Shown: in pieces, positions 1-9,955 of the stretch
Position numbering within the stretch: the first letter of the stretch is position 1
How the letters are laid out: each line of letters starts with the position of its first letter
From: Candidatus Mycobacterium wuenschmannii
GTDB taxonomy: Bacteria > Actinomycetota > Actinomycetes > Mycobacteriales > Mycobacteriaceae
Direction: 5' to 3'
Length of the DNA: 64,000 nt
Assembly: GCF_030252325.1 (NCBI RefSeq)
Contig: NZ_CP126981.1
Coordinates: forward strand, 248,001 to 312,000
Translations under genes and position numbers: made by a program
Notes under the pieces: model-generated
Told to the model about the DNA's origin: nothing
The model's input: the letters and a program-made list of their open reading frames with translations, nothing else
The model's database searches: none

Positions 1-2
1 AG

Positions 3-170
3 CGTCGGGCACAAGAGCTCTGTCGCGACGCGGTCGATATGCAGCGTCGGGCCATGGCGGCACGGTGGCTCGCGGGCCAGCGACCCGTAGTACCGGTGGT
101 CAGCGCGACTGCTTCACCGCCGTGGTCGGGCTGGGCTGACATCGCACGTGGTGTCGGGGTGGATTCGTAG
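3..170 (+). CDS. Possible C-terminal end of an upstream gene (partial)
   Basis: The frame beginning at base 3 is open to a TAG at 168-170, and that stop overlaps the GTG start of the next gene by one base, the pattern of translationally coupled genes. The readable peptide contains a basic stretch around RRAQELCRDAVDMQRR and ends in a Pro/Ala-rich tail. I recognise no family. The other two forward frames also stay open for 90-140 bases in this GC-rich DNA, so this may be chance. Confidence 0.3.
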   Translation, partial: RRAQELCRDAVDMQRRAMAARWLAGQRPVVPVVSATASPPWSGWADIARGVGVDS

Positions 171-844
171 TGGCTGAGTTGGACGGTCGCGCGGTGGAGG
201 TCGGCGAGGCATTCGCCGGTGCACCGCAGCGGGTCGGCACATTCCGCTTCTATTTCGAGGACGAGCGCTGGGAGTGGTCGGAGCAGGTGCAGCGCATGCA
301 CGGATACACGCCGGGCAGTGTCACGCCGACGACCGAGCTGGTCCTCAAACACAAACATCCCGATGATCGTCGTCAGGTCAAAAAGACCATCGACCAGATG
401 ATGCGCAACCGCCAAGCGTTCAGCACGCGGCACCGCATCGTCGACACCGTCGGCGATGTTCACCAGGTCGTCGTCGTCGGTGATCAGCTCACCGACGACA
501 AGGGTGTGGTCGTCGGCACTCACGGCTACTACGTCGACATCACGCCAACATCGGACCGAGTTCGCGAGGAGCAGATCACCGCGCGGGTCGCCGAGATCAC
601 CGAGCACCGGGCCATCATCGAGCAGGCCAAGGGCATGCTGATGCTGGTGTATGGCCTCGACGAGAACGCGGCATTTGACCTGCTCAGATGGCGCTCGCAA
701 TCGAGCAACATCAAGCTGCGACGGCTGGCGGAAATCATCGTCGACAACTTCCGCGAGATCCGCGACGAGGCCATCAGCACGCGGGCGGCGTTCGATCACG
801 CGCTGCTGACCGGCGAGGGAACGGCGTCCTCGGCGGCCAATTAG
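170..844 (+). CDS. PAS-ANTAR domain regulatory protein
   Basis: A 224-residue protein with two recognisable parts. Residues about 25-120 are PAS-like ([20 protein letters not shown], later [10 protein letters not shown]), a sensing fold. Residues about 140-200 match the ANTAR domain ([20 protein letters not shown], then [10 protein letters not shown] and LAEIIVDNF). ANTAR domains bind paired hairpins in nascent RNA and prevent termination, so this is probably a signal-controlled antiterminator. Several such PAS-ANTAR proteins are usual in mycobacteria. The GTG start overlaps the stop of a possible upstream frame. It lies 10 bp upstream of gatB but nothing links their functions. No target RNA hairpin was identified. 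Confidence 0.85.
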   Translation: MAELDGRAVEVGEAFAGAPQRVGTFRFYFEDERWEWSEQVQRMHGYTPGSVTPTTELVLKHKHPDDRRQVKKTIDQMMRNRQAFSTRHRIVDTVGDVHQVVVVGDQLTDDKGVVVGTHGYYVDITPTSDRVREEQITARVAEITEHRAIIEQAKGMLMLVYGLDENAAFDLLRWRSQSSNIKLRRLAEIIVDNFREIRDEAISTRAAFDHALLTGEGTASSAAN

Positions 845-854
845 AATCGTCCCC

Positions 855-2366
855 ATGACTTCAGCAGCCATGGCGAGTGCGGAGCTGCTCGACTACGACG
901 ACGTGATCGCGCGCTACGACCCGGTCATGGGCATGGAAGTGCACGTTGAGCTGTCCACCGCCACCAAGATGTTCTGCGGCTGCGCCAACGAGTTCGGCGC
1001 CGAGCCCAACACCCACGTCTGTCCGGTATGCCTCGGGCTCCCCGGTTCGCTGCCCGTCCTCAACGAGGCCGCCGTCGAGTCGGCCATCCGGATCGGGTTG
1101 GCTCTCAACTGCGACATCGCGCCGTGGGGCCGGTTTGCCCGGAAGAACTACTTCTATCCCGACCAGCCGAAGAACTACCAGATCTCGCAGTACGACGAGC
1201 CGATTGCCGTCAACGGCTACCTCGACGTGCTGCTCGACGACGGCAGCACCTGGCGGATCGAGATCGAGCGCGCCCACATGGAGGAGGACACCGGCAAGCT
1301 GACCCACCTGGGTAGTGATACCGGACGGATCGCAGGCGCCACCACGTCGCTGGCCGATTTCAACCGGGCGGGTGTGCCTCTGATCGAGATCGTCACCAAA
1401 CCGATCGAGGACACCGGTGCACGGGCGCCCGAGATCGCCCGCGCCTACGTCACCGCATTGCGAGACCTGTTGCGCGGCTTAGACGTTTCCGACGTCCGCA
1501 TGGATCAGGGCTCGATGCGCTGCGACTCCAACGTGTCGCTGCGCCCGATCGGTACGACCGAGTACGGGACCCGCAGCGAGACCAAGAACGTCAACTCGCT
1601 CAAGAGCGTCGAGATCGCCGTGCGCTACGAGATGCGCCGTCAGGCCGCCGTTTTGGACTCCGGAGACCGAGTCATCCAGGAGACCAGGCACTTTCACGAA
1701 GATGGCTTCACCAGCTCCGGTCGTACCAAGGAAACGGCCGAAGACTACCGCTACTTTCCCGAGCCAGACCTGGAACCGGTTGCGCCCAGTGACGAACTCG
1801 TCGAGCGGCTGCGGGGGACTATCCCCGAGCTGCCGTGGTTGCGCCGCAAGCGAATTCAGCAGGACTGGGGCATCTCTGACGAGGTGATGCGCGACCTGGT
1901 CAATGCCGGCGCCCTGGACTTGGTGATCGCCACCGTCGACCAGGGCGCGTCCAGCGAGTCGGCGCGGGCGTTGTGGGGCAATTTCCTGGTGCAGAAGGCC
2001 AATGAGGCCGGCGTCGAACTCGACGAACTGCCGATCAGCCCTGCACAAGTCGCCGCGGTCGTGGCGCTGGTGGACGAGGGCAAGCTGAGTAACAAGCTGG
2101 CCCGCCAGGTCATCGAGGGCGTGTTGGCCGGCGAGGGCGAACCCGCCGAGGTGATGACGGCTCGCGGCTTGGCCGTGGTGCGCGACGATTCGCTGATCCA
2201 AGCGGCGGTCGACGAGGCGCTGGCTGCGAATCCCGATGTGGCCGAAAAGATTCGCGGTGGCAAGGTGCAGGCCGCCGGCGCGATCGTCGGCGCGGTGATG
2301 AAGGCCACCAAGGGCCAGGCCGACGCCGCGCGGGTGCGCGAGTTGGTGCTCGCCGCCTGCAGCTAG
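855..2366 (+). CDS. gatB: Aspartyl/glutamyl-tRNA amidotransferase subunit B
   Basis: GatB binds Glu-tRNA(Gln) or Asp-tRNA(Asn) and phosphorylates the acyl group so that ammonia from GatA can amidate it. The 503-residue product has the family opening ([13 protein letters not shown]), the zinc-site cysteines (CGCANEF...[14 protein letters not shown]), the kinase-type core ([30 protein letters not shown]) and the C-terminal helical and YqeY tail ([18 protein letters not shown]). Length is normal. It is Rv3009c-like. gatA and gatC are not in the window. Presence of the gene implies an indirect route to Gln-tRNA, which fits the tRNA-Gln gene at 45126. It is convergent with, and overlaps by 4 bp, the next gene. 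Confidence 0.97.
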   Translation: MTSAAMASAELLDYDDVIARYDPVMGMEVHVELSTATKMFCGCANEFGAEPNTHVCPVCLGLPGSLPVLNEAAVESAIRIGLALNCDIAPWGRFARKNYFYPDQPKNYQISQYDEPIAVNGYLDVLLDDGSTWRIEIERAHMEEDTGKLTHLGSDTGRIAGATTSLADFNRAGVPLIEIVTKPIEDTGARAPEIARAYVTALRDLLRGLDVSDVRMDQGSMRCDSNVSLRPIGTTEYGTRSETKNVNSLKSVEIAVRYEMRRQAAVLDSGDRVIQETRHFHEDGFTSSGRTKETAEDYRYFPEPDLEPVAPSDELVERLRGTIPELPWLRRKRIQQDWGISDEVMRDLVNAGALDLVIATVDQGASSESARALWGNFLVQKANEAGVELDELPISPAQVAAVVALVDEGKLSNKLARQVIEGVLAGEGEPAEVMTARGLAVVRDDSLIQAAVDEALAANPDVAEKIRGGKVQAAGAIVGAVMKATKGQADAARVRELVLAACS

Positions 2367-3439
2367 TTGAACATCCCTGCGAGGTCGTTGAACAGCGCGG
2401 CCAGCGGCTGACCCACACCGTCCCAGCCGACCGCCATGGCTATCGCCTGGTCCTGCATGAACAGCGATGCGATGGGGCCGACCAGCGAATTCGGTACGTC
2501 TAGTGTGGCGCACACGATGCTGCAGTCGCCCAGATGGTCGGCGATGCCGATGCCGTCGATGAGCGAGCCGGCGGGGCTGAGCAATCCACCCAGGTCCAGC
2601 TGGAATGCGTCGACGTCCAGGCCCGACGGGGCGCTGATGCCGAAGGTCGTGAGCAGTGTGCTCAGGTCGATTTCTCCGTAGCCGTTGAGGAACGCGTTGG
2701 TGACATTGGCCGGCATGTCGAGCAGCTCGTTGAACGCGGTGGTGTAGTCGGGCGTCGCGCCGCTGAGCGCCGCGGTGATTGCCGTGATGTCGTCGTTCAA
2801 CTGGATGATCGGTCCCACGGTGGTGCCGAAACTGCCCCACAGGATTCCGCTCAGGGGTGATCCCGAGAACTCGAGGTACGGCTGGATTTGGGCGGCCTCG
2901 TCGCTACCAACCAGCAGCGGCAATATGTCGAAATGTTCTTCCGTGCACAGCGGGCAGATGCCGATCGTGTAAGGAATTCCGTTGGAGAGGATGTTGATCA
3001 GGCCATCCTTTCCCGGCAAGTCGAAGTCGGCGACGTCGAGGCCGAGGACTTGGAGGCCGATCGTGCTCGGCGTCGAGTCGACCGAGGTATAGATGTACGG
3101 CTCCGGGTCCGTCGGCGCGAACACCGTCGTCGCCGCCGCGTAGGCCGAGTTCAGGTCGTCGCCGAAGTTTCGGCTGCCCTCGAAGTAGGCGGGGATGTTC
3201 GCGGCGAACTGCTGCAGGTCCGCGAAAGCGGCAGGGGAGAAGTGGTCGTAGATGTCCGTCGAGTTGGCGAGCGCGGTCTGCAGCACCTGATCCCATGAGA
3301 CGTCGACGAGTTGCACGTCACGGCTCTGCGGGATGGGTACGTCGGCGACGGGTGCGACAGCCGGCGCAACGATCGCGCCAGCGGCGACCAGGGTGAGAGT
3401 GAATCCTGCGGTGGTCGAGGGGCGAGCGGTGATGTTCAT
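2363..3439 (-). CDS. Exported protein of unknown function, possibly GjpA-like
   Basis: About 358 residues from the ATG at 3439, which has GGAG 6-9 bases upstream; a longer frame to 3526 has no ribosome site. The N-terminus is a signal peptide (basic start, then [19 protein letters not shown]). The mature part is acidic and rich in Leu, Gly, Asn and Thr with few Lys or Arg and one CPLC pair plus a second Cys pair (DCSIVC), suggesting an extracytoplasmic disulfide protein. The style recalls the mycobacterial family annotated as outer membrane porin GjpA, but that is an impression only. No PE or PPE N-terminal signature is present. It overlaps gatB tail to tail. Confidence 0.7.
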   Translation of the reverse strand: MNITARPSTTAGFTLTLVAAGAIVAPAVAPVADVPIPQSRDVQLVDVSWDQVLQTALANSTDIYDHFSPAAFADLQQFAANIPAYFEGSRNFGDDLNSAYAAATTVFAPTDPEPYIYTSVDSTPSTIGLQVLGLDVADFDLPGKDGLINILSNGIPYTIGICPLCTEEHFDILPLLVGSDEAAQIQPYLEFSGSPLSGILWGSFGTTVGPIIQLNDDITAITAALSGATPDYTTAFNELLDMPANVTNAFLNGYGEIDLSTLLTTFGISAPSGLDVDAFQLDLGGLLSPAGSLIDGIGIADHLGDCSIVCATLDVPNSLVGPIASLFMQDQAIAMAVGWDGVGQPLAALFNDLAGMFN

Positions 3440-3532
3440 TTCTCTCCTGCGTCGGCCCCCCTGAAGGCAGCTAGATATTAGCTGAGATTCCGCTGAGGTT
3501 TGGATAAACGCAGAAGTTGGCCGCACTAGCAG

Positions 3533-5662
3533 CTAGGTCGCGGGCGTGACATCGCTGCCAGACCCCTTCACCGACGCCTTGGCGCGCTTCTCGGGCCGCA
3601 CTGCCTTGCGGCCCCGCACATAACCGGTCGGTGAGACCGCCGCCGCGAGGAGCGCGGTTTCACCGCCGACGAAGGGATGGAAACCGACGCCGGCGCCGCC
3701 GCGGCCCTTGACCGGGATGTCCGCGACTTCGGTTACCTTCCAACCCTTTTCGGAGATCGACAGGATGGCTTCGCCGTTCTCACACGTCAGGGGCAGCGCC
3801 GCGATCACCTCGTCGCCGTCGGCCGCCAACTTGACGCCGGCGACGCCGTTGCCCGCCGCGCCCTGCGGATTGACCGCCCCGGGATCGATGCGCAACACCT
3901 TGCCCCGTCGTGTCACCAAGGCCAGATGCGATCCGGGTGCAAGCACTCCGGACCGCACCAGCCCCGTGATGTCCGGGGCAACCGGAATGTCCCGGATCTT
4001 GAAGGGCAGACCACTGCCGGTGGTGAATTTGATCCGCCCGTCGCTCCACACCGCCCAACCCAGCCCCGCAGTCAGCAGCTCGCCATGGCTGTCGGAGAAC
4101 ACGCCACGGTCGTCGAGTCGCCACGCGGCGTTGGACTTTCGCTCGCGCGGCCCGTCTTCATCGGCACTGGACGCGGTGGGGGTGGCCTCGAAATCCAACA
4201 CGGTGCGGCGATCGAACTCGGGACCCCTGAACAGCTTTGCGGTCTCCACGAGCTCGTCGTCGATCACCTTTCGACGCGCATCGGGGTTGGACACCAACTC
4301 GGTCAGCGCGGCGAACTCGGCGTCCAGTTTCTCCGCCTCGGCCTGCAGCTCGATCACGTCGAGCTTGGTCAACCGCCGAAGCTGCAGCGCCAGAACGTAA
4401 TCCGCCTGCACGGCGTCAATTGCGAACCGCTCCTGCAGTCCCTGGCGGGCCTCATCGACGGTCTCGGATGCGCGAATCACCGCTACCGCGGCGTCGATGT
4501 CCAGGTGAATGGTCATCAGGCCGGCCACCAGGTGGCGCCGCGCGGTGACCTTCTCCAGGCGATACTCGCTGCGGCGCAACACCGCTGAGTCGCGCAGGTG
4601 CAGGAACGCCGAGATCAGTTCCCGCACCGACCACCAGCGCGGCACCCGGTCCTCATCGAGGGCGACCAGGCTGGCGGCGAAAGTCGACTCCAGCGGCGTC
4701 AGGGCAAGCAACTGTTCGCGGATCTGCTCGGCGTCGTGACCGCGTTTGGCGGTGACCACGATCCGCAGCCCGTTGCGGCGGTCGGTGAGATCCGACATGT
4801 CGGCGACGCCGGACAGCTCGCCCGACTCGACCAGTGCCCGGATCCGTTCCTGCACAGTGTTACTCGCGACACCCGGCGGCAGCTCGGTGATGACTACGTT
4901 CTTGCCGTCGACCGATATTGTGCCGCGCACCGTGAATGCACCGCGGCCGGTGGTGAGGTAGTCCCGCAGTCCGGCCGTGCCGACCACCGCGGCGCCGCAG
5001 CCCCAGTCGGGGCCGGGAATCAGCTTCGCCAACCGGTCGTCGGTCATGTTCGGGGTCTTCAACAGCGCCCGACAGGCCGCCATCACCTCACGCGGGTTGT
5101 GCGCCGGCACCTTGGTGGCCCACCCCTCGGCGATGCCGACCGCGCCGTTGCACAGCAGCACCGGCCAGCGCGCCGGCAGCACCGTCGGTTCGGTCCATTC
5201 CCCGTCGAAGGTCTGCACCATCGGAACGGCGTGATCGTCGAGTTCGGCTGTCAACGCCGCACCCGGTGCCGACAGCCGCATCTCGGTGTAGCGGTCAGCG
5301 GCGGGGATGTCGCCCTGGATGCGAGGGAAAGCACCTTGTCCGTCAATGACTTTCACGCGCTGGAAGTCGGCGGCCATGAGTGCCGCCGCCCCGTACATCG
5401 ACGCGCCGCCGTGCGGGTGCAGGTTGCCGGTGACCGCCGAGCAGACCTTCGAGGACTTCTGCGGCTTGTTCCCGGGCAGCAGCCGGGAGTCGTGCATCTG
5501 GTACAGCAGCCGACGCTGGCCCGGCTTGAGTCCGTCGAACGCCGACGGGATCGCGCGGTCGCTGACGCTGTAGAGCGCGAAGGTCAGCTGGTAGTGGTTC
5601 CAGTAGTCATCGGCGCTCTGGTCCAGGACCAGGTCCGGATTCTGCTCGATCAGGGCGGTCAC
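3533..5662 (-). CDS. GyrA/ParC-like subunit of a second type II topoisomerase (TopoNM type)
   Basis: A 709-residue homologue of the breaking-rejoining subunit of type II topoisomerases: IPSAFDGLKPGQRRLLYQM near residue 38, HPHGGASMYGAAALMA at 82-97, and the active-site tyrosine at about residue 125 in DRYTEMRL. It then has the coiled-coil and a shortened beta-pinwheel C-terminus. No GyrA box (QRRGGKG) is visible, so it is not ordinary gyrase. Mycobacteria generally lack ParC/ParE, but M. smegmatis has an atypical extra enzyme, TopoNM (Jain and Nagaraja), which this pair resembles. GTG start at 5662 with AGGAGA that overlaps the stop of the upstream partner gene. The segment matching the quinolone region of GyrA has Gly at both normally acidic positions. 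Confidence 0.9.
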   Translation of the reverse strand: MTALIEQNPDLVLDQSADDYWNHYQLTFALYSVSDRAIPSAFDGLKPGQRRLLYQMHDSRLLPGNKPQKSSKVCSAVTGNLHPHGGASMYGAAALMAADFQRVKVIDGQGAFPRIQGDIPAADRYTEMRLSAPGAALTAELDDHAVPMVQTFDGEWTEPTVLPARWPVLLCNGAVGIAEGWATKVPAHNPREVMAACRALLKTPNMTDDRLAKLIPGPDWGCGAAVVGTAGLRDYLTTGRGAFTVRGTISVDGKNVVITELPPGVASNTVQERIRALVESGELSGVADMSDLTDRRNGLRIVVTAKRGHDAEQIREQLLALTPLESTFAASLVALDEDRVPRWWSVRELISAFLHLRDSAVLRRSEYRLEKVTARRHLVAGLMTIHLDIDAAVAVIRASETVDEARQGLQERFAIDAVQADYVLALQLRRLTKLDVIELQAEAEKLDAEFAALTELVSNPDARRKVIDDELVETAKLFRGPEFDRRTVLDFEATPTASSADEDGPRERKSNAAWRLDDRGVFSDSHGELLTAGLGWAVWSDGRIKFTTGSGLPFKIRDIPVAPDITGLVRSGVLAPGSHLALVTRRGKVLRIDPGAVNPQGAAGNGVAGVKLAADGDEVIAALPLTCENGEAILSISEKGWKVTEVADIPVKGRGGAGVGFHPFVGGETALLAAAVSPTGYVRGRKAVRPEKRAKASVKGSGSDVTPAT

Positions 5663-5671
5663 GGCGTTCTC

Positions 5672-7705
5672 CTAGTCGAGGTCGAGAGCAGAGGTGTCGA
5701 CGCGCGCTGCGACGTCGGCCATCCACGAGCGGCGGCCCTCCGGCGGCCCGCCGAACAGGGTGTGGTGCAGGTTCGCGTCGGTGTCGTCCAGATGCACACG
5801 AATCACCGTGCGGCGCTGGGGATCCAGCACGGTGTTCCAGAAATCGTCGGCGTCCATCTCACCGAGTCCTTTGTTCCGCTGGACCTCGACTTTGCGTTTC
5901 GAGGTGGCGCGCAGCTTGGCCACGGCGGCGTCGCGCTCGGACTCGTCCTGACAGTAGATCCGGTCCTGGCCGTCCTTGACCACGAACAGCGGGGGAAGCG
6001 TCACGTAGACCATTCCGGCCTTGACGAGCGGGCGGTAGAAGTCCAGGAACATCGAGATCAGGCTCGAGTTGATGTTGCCGCCGTCGGGGTCGGCGTCGGA
6101 CGCGAACAGGATCCGGTCGTAGCGGCACGACTCCGGGTCGCAGTTGTCGCGGACCCCGCAGCCCAGAATGCGTTCGATCGAGTCGAACTCGTCCTTGACC
6201 CGCGCCTTGCTCAGCGTGAACCCATACGTGTTGGGCGGCTTGCCTTTCAGCGGGAAGGCCGCCTGGAAGGTGGCGTCGCGGGCGGCCTTGATAGTGCCCA
6301 GTGCCGAGTCGCCCTCGCACAGGAACAGCTCGGCACCGGAGCCGCGCCCGGTCTCCCGGCTGGGCAGCAGCTTCGGCGGCAGGGAGAGGTTCGTACCCAA
6401 GCCCTTGGCTTTCGACGCCGCCCGGGACCGGGCCTTGGCGCCCTCGGCGCTGCGCCGCGCCCTGGCCGCCTCCAGCGCCAGCTTGGTCCACAGCGACACC
6501 ATGTCGGCGTTGCCGGGGTTGGCGGCCCAGATGGTGACGCTGCGCGCTACCTCCGGAGCCATCGCCACGTTCAGCGACCGCGATGACACCGCCGTCTTGG
6601 CTTGGGAATCCCAGGCCACATCGGGTGCTCGAGTGTCCACGGCGAGGGCGGTCACTGCGGCGAAATCCTGTGCCTCCGGGCCGTCTTCGCCTTTGGCCAG
6701 GCCTAGGTCGCGGATGCGGGATGCGCGGTCGGCCAGCGCTTCGGACAATCCCTTCACCGCCGCGTTCAGGTGGGATCCGCCGCCGGGGGTGCGCACGGTG
6801 TTGCAGAACGCGGCGACGGTGGCCGGTTCGGCCGGGCCGGCGGTCAACGACCAGCGGAACGGGGTCGGTCCGCGGCCGGTGGTGTACTCACCGCGGCCCT
6901 CCACCACGGCGCGCACACCCGGCGGGGGAGTGCCGGCCGCGGCGCACATCAGGTCCAGCAGGGTGTCGGTGCCCCACGGTCCGCTGAACGACTCCAGCAA
7001 CTCGGGCCGGACCTCGTCGCCGGGCCAGCCCTCGTCGTCGACGATCAGATGCACACCGGGGGACATCCGCGCCGCGGCGTGCGCCCGCAGCAAGACTTCG
7101 TTGATGTCGATGGTCGAGTCCGGCACGACGGTCGCATCGAACAAGATGCGGACCGTGGTCCCGTGGGCATCCGGTTTGCGATTACCTACGCCGCGCAGCT
7201 TCTGGGTGTCGGCTCGGGTGAACTCGGCATCCGGGTCGAAGTCCTTGCCGTCGAACGCTCCTGGGTAGCCGCGGCCGAAGCACTGCAGGTAGGTTTTTCC
7301 GGCCCGCCGCACCGTCACGTCGGCGCGGGCGGAAATGAAAATGGCTGCGGCGGCACCGATTCCGTTCAAGCCGGCACCGGTGCTCGTCGCGTCGACGTGT
7401 GCGGAGAACTTGCCACCCGCCCGTGCGGTGCCCAGGGTCTTGACGATGCCGTTCTTCCCGTTCACCGAGTCGGTGTCAACGGGCAGGCCGCGGCCGTCGT
7501 CGGCGACGCTGACCGAGCCGTCGGCGTGCAGCGTGATCGTGACGGTGGATCCACCGTGGTCCGGATCGGCGACCTCCTCGATCGCGTTGTCCACCAGTTC
7601 GCGCAGCGCGGTGTTCAGCACGTCCAGCCCGAGGTTCACCGCCGGCCGCAGGCGGGTGTGCTGGACATCGTCGAGTTCGGTGATGTCGGCGGCGGTGTAG
7701 CTCAC
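5672..7705 (-). CDS. GyrB/ParE-like ATPase subunit of a second type II topoisomerase (TopoNM type)
   Basis: About 677 residues from the GTG at 7705, chosen because GAGGAAGG lies just upstream and the protein then begins SYTAADITELDDVQHTRLRP, the usual opening of GyrB-type ATPases. The GHKL site is visible (ELVDNAIEEV; DDGRGLPVD; GAGLNGIGAAA), as is the Toprim domain (LCEGDSALGT, later FASDADPDGGNINSS), although the normal DADVDGAHI sequence is altered. It is encoded 9 bp upstream of the GyrA-like gene on the same strand and would form an A2B2 enzyme with it. The pair is additional to the gyrase expected elsewhere in the genome. Up to 7822 the frame stays open but without a good ribosome site. 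Confidence 0.9.
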   Translation of the reverse strand: MSYTAADITELDDVQHTRLRPAVNLGLDVLNTALRELVDNAIEEVADPDHGGSTVTITLHADGSVSVADDGRGLPVDTDSVNGKNGIVKTLGTARAGGKFSAHVDATSTGAGLNGIGAAAAIFISARADVTVRRAGKTYLQCFGRGYPGAFDGKDFDPDAEFTRADTQKLRGVGNRKPDAHGTTVRILFDATVVPDSTIDINEVLLRAHAAARMSPGVHLIVDDEGWPGDEVRPELLESFSGPWGTDTLLDLMCAAAGTPPPGVRAVVEGRGEYTTGRGPTPFRWSLTAGPAEPATVAAFCNTVRTPGGGSHLNAAVKGLSEALADRASRIRDLGLAKGEDGPEAQDFAAVTALAVDTRAPDVAWDSQAKTAVSSRSLNVAMAPEVARSVTIWAANPGNADMVSLWTKLALEAARARRSAEGAKARSRAASKAKGLGTNLSLPPKLLPSRETGRGSGAELFLCEGDSALGTIKAARDATFQAAFPLKGKPPNTYGFTLSKARVKDEFDSIERILGCGVRDNCDPESCRYDRILFASDADPDGGNINSSLISMFLDFYRPLVKAGMVYVTLPPLFVVKDGQDRIYCQDESERDAAVAKLRATSKRKVEVQRNKGLGEMDADDFWNTVLDPQRRTVIRVHLDDTDANLHHTLFGGPPEGRRSWMADVAARVDTSALDLD

Positions 7706-8040
7706 TGCTCGTCGCCTTCCTCTAGGCCGGTTGCCGGTGAATTCACGGCGTTCTACCGTCGATTTACTGCGCAAGCGCTCGGGTTTCGCAGAAATCCTAA
7801 ACGCCGTGGCGGACATCTTCACGGAGCCGCGACGGTGACGTCTCCCACGGATCGCGCCAACCGCCGACGGTATCGCGGACGCACGACGCCAAAACGTATG
7901 ACCTCGATGAGCTGTATCGGGTCCTAATCTGCATCGATGACACCGGCTATTGACGGTCGAGCGATCGCGGTCATACGCTTCGAGTCAATATGTCGGCTTG
8001 AGCCTTACCGCGGGGTGCTGGCAGAGAGACGGGTTTACCG
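7706..8040. promoter_or_regulatory. 335-bp divergent intergenic region with a 9-bp inverted pair
   Basis: The gap separates the topoisomerase pair (leftward) and the P450 gene (rightward), so it must carry both promoters. CGTATGACC at 7895-7903 is matched by its complement GGTCATACG at 7969-7977; extending outward gives 11 of 12 matching bases. The 65-bp spacing suggests two operator sites or a DNA loop rather than one dimer site. The TetR gene after the P450 is a candidate binder. No clear -10 or -35 could be assigned. Confidence 0.4.
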
Positions 8041-9294
8041 ATGAACGTAAGTAGTGCCGCTCCCAATGTCTTCGAGGCCGGGCTTCCGAACCTCACCTAC
8101 GGGCTGGATGCCACTCCCCAGGACATCCTCGACGACGTCCGATCGGTGCAGGCGCGCTCGCCGATCGCTATCGGCCCGCTCGGACCGGAAATCCTGGCTT
8201 ACGATTTGGCTCGTGACTTTCTGCGCGACAACAGGTTTCGGCTACCGCCGGGGATTACGCTTGCGGCGCAAGGCATCACCTCAGGTCCGTTGTTCGACAA
8301 GTTGGCGAACAGCCTCTTAGGCCTCAACGGCCCACCGCACGTCCGATTGCGCAAGCTAGTTTCGAAGGCGTTCACGCCTCGTGCGACGTCGCGGCTCCAG
8401 GACACCATCCACGAGGTGGTGAACGGGCTGATCGATCGGGTGATGGACGCCGGACGGTGCGACGTCGTGACTGATATTGCCCGTCCATACCCCACCCCCA
8501 TCATCTGCGCGCTGCTCGGCGCCCCCCGCGAGGACTGGGAGCTGTTCGCGGACTGGACCGAAGACATCTTCAAGGCCCTCAACTTTCAGCCAGATGCCAC
8601 CTTCGACGAGTCCGCGGTCATGCGGGCCTGGGGTGAACTCGACGCGTACGTCGACGGCATGGTCGCCGCACGCCGACACAATTTGACCGATGATCTGCTC
8701 TCGGAGCTCATCCGCGTGGAAAGCGAGGGCGACCGGCTGGATCTCGACGAACTGCGCATGCTGGCGTCCGGATTCCTGATGGCTGGAACAGATACGACGC
8801 GCAACCAGTTGGCGGCGTCGGTCCAGGTGATGTGTGAGCATCCAGACCAATGGGAGACGTTGCGCGACCATCCAGAACTTGCCATGCAGGCAGTCGAGGA
8901 GACCATGCGCCACTCGCCCGCGGCGTGCATCGTGCCGCGCGCCGCGGTAGGAGACGTTGAATTCGCCGGCTACCTGTTCCCGGCGGGAACCTTCGTACTT
9001 GCCAACACCCTTGCGGCCAACCGTGATCCGGCAATCTACGACGAGGCCGATCGCTTCGACATCACGCGCAACGACGTTCCCGCGATCTTGACGTTCGGCG
9101 GTGGCGCGCACTACTGCCTGGGGGCGAATCTCGCCCGGCGGGAACTGGCAGAGGCACTCATCGTCCTCACCCGTCGCCTGCCCGCGCCCCACCGCATCGG
9201 TCCGGCACCGTGGAAATCCCTGCTGGGAATGACCGGTCCGACGACCCTTCCGATCGGGTTTACGAGCGATCGGCGCGTGACGGCGGATGCGTAG
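8041..9294 (+). CDS. Cytochrome P450
   Basis: A 417-residue soluble bacterial P450, which would oxidise a small molecule using electrons from a ferredoxin and reductase. The I-helix oxygen-activation motif is AGTDTTRNQ, the K-helix ExxR is ETMR, and the haem loop is FGGGAHYCLGANLARRE with the cysteine ligand at about residue 359. Acid-alcohol pair of the I helix is present as D-T. No ferredoxin gene adjoins it; the only ferredoxin in the window is plant type at 28409. The TetR gene overlaps its last 8 bases, so the regulator probably controls it and responds to the substrate. CYP family cannot be assigned by eye. Confidence 0.95.
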   Translation: MNVSSAAPNVFEAGLPNLTYGLDATPQDILDDVRSVQARSPIAIGPLGPEILAYDLARDFLRDNRFRLPPGITLAAQGITSGPLFDKLANSLLGLNGPPHVRLRKLVSKAFTPRATSRLQDTIHEVVNGLIDRVMDAGRCDVVTDIARPYPTPIICALLGAPREDWELFADWTEDIFKALNFQPDATFDESAVMRAWGELDAYVDGMVAARRHNLTDDLLSELIRVESEGDRLDLDELRMLASGFLMAGTDTTRNQLAASVQVMCEHPDQWETLRDHPELAMQAVEETMRHSPAACIVPRAAVGDVEFAGYLFPAGTFVLANTLAANRDPAIYDEADRFDITRNDVPAILTFGGGAHYCLGANLARRELAEALIVLTRRLPAPHRIGPAPWKSLLGMTGPTTLPIGFTSDRRVTADA

Positions 9295-9949
9295 TCGAGG
9301 CTGGGCGGGTTCGACGCCCTCGTCGGATGAGGAAGCCATTGCGCGCATCCTGACCGCAGTAGACCAAGAGGTTGCCGAGCACGGGGCGGCGCTACGTCTT
9401 GCCGACGTCGCCCGCAGGCTCGGAGTCACACGCCAAACCGTCTATCGCTACTTCCCGAATGCCGACGCGCTGCTCATCGCCAGCGCGATGCGCGCGGTCA
9501 ACGGCTTCATCGACCAGGCCGCGGAACACGTTCGCGGCCTGAATGATCCGGTTGCCGCCGTTGTCGAATGTGTGTCGTTCGGGATCGAAAACCTTACCGG
9601 CGACCCACAATTGGAAGGCTTGCTCAATCGCTCGGACGAGGGTCCCGCCGTCTCCCTAACCTCCGACACCGCGGTCAGCTTCTGCTTGTCAGTTTTCGAC
9701 CGCCTCGATGTCGATTGGAAGTTGCACGGTTTCGACAGCGCCGCCCTCCGTGAAATTGCCGAGATGACGTTGCGCACGGTGCAGTCCCTGCTGACCGATC
9801 CTGGGGAAACGCCACGCACGGGAGCTTCGCTACGACGCTTCGTTGCCACATGGCTGGGCCCAGCGATCCTCTATCCGCGCATGGCCTCGCTGGCGATCTA
9901 CCAACATGACGCGACGTTGGAATCCGCTCGCACCCGCCAAATGCGTTGA
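9287..9949 (+). CDS. TetR family transcriptional regulator
   Basis: A 220-residue regulator. The N-terminal helix-turn-helix reads LADVARRLGVTRQTVYRYFPNADALL, typical of TetR. The C-terminal ligand-binding part is not identifiable. It starts within the last codons of the P450 gene (8-bp overlap), so the two are translated together. Likely a repressor of the P450 operon, binding in the gap before 8041. Alternatively it could control the exported-enzyme genes on the other strand, which end 6 bp away. Confidence 0.9.
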   Translation: MRSRGWAGSTPSSDEEAIARILTAVDQEVAEHGAALRLADVARRLGVTRQTVYRYFPNADALLIASAMRAVNGFIDQAAEHVRGLNDPVAAVVECVSFGIENLTGDPQLEGLLNRSDEGPAVSLTSDTAVSFCLSVFDRLDVDWKLHGFDSAALREIAEMTLRTVQSLLTDPGETPRTGASLRRFVATWLGPAILYPRMASLAIYQHDATLESARTRQMR

Positions 9950-9955
9950 TGCGAG

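Noticed and set aside
1479..2840. A 453-codon frame antisense to gatB and the exported-protein gene
   Set aside because: It spans two unrelated genes, contains no recognisable domain and is histidine/arginine-rich as expected for an antisense frame.
2363..3439. PE or PPE family membership of the exported protein
   Set aside because: The N-terminus is a signal peptide, with no Pro-Glu or Pro-Pro-Glu motif and no 110- or 180-residue PE/PPE domain.
4598..6586. A 662-codon open frame antisense to the topoisomerase genes
   Set aside because: It is a shadow: low-complexity, rich in Gly, Arg, Val and His, no ribosome site, and the other strand has intact catalytic motifs.
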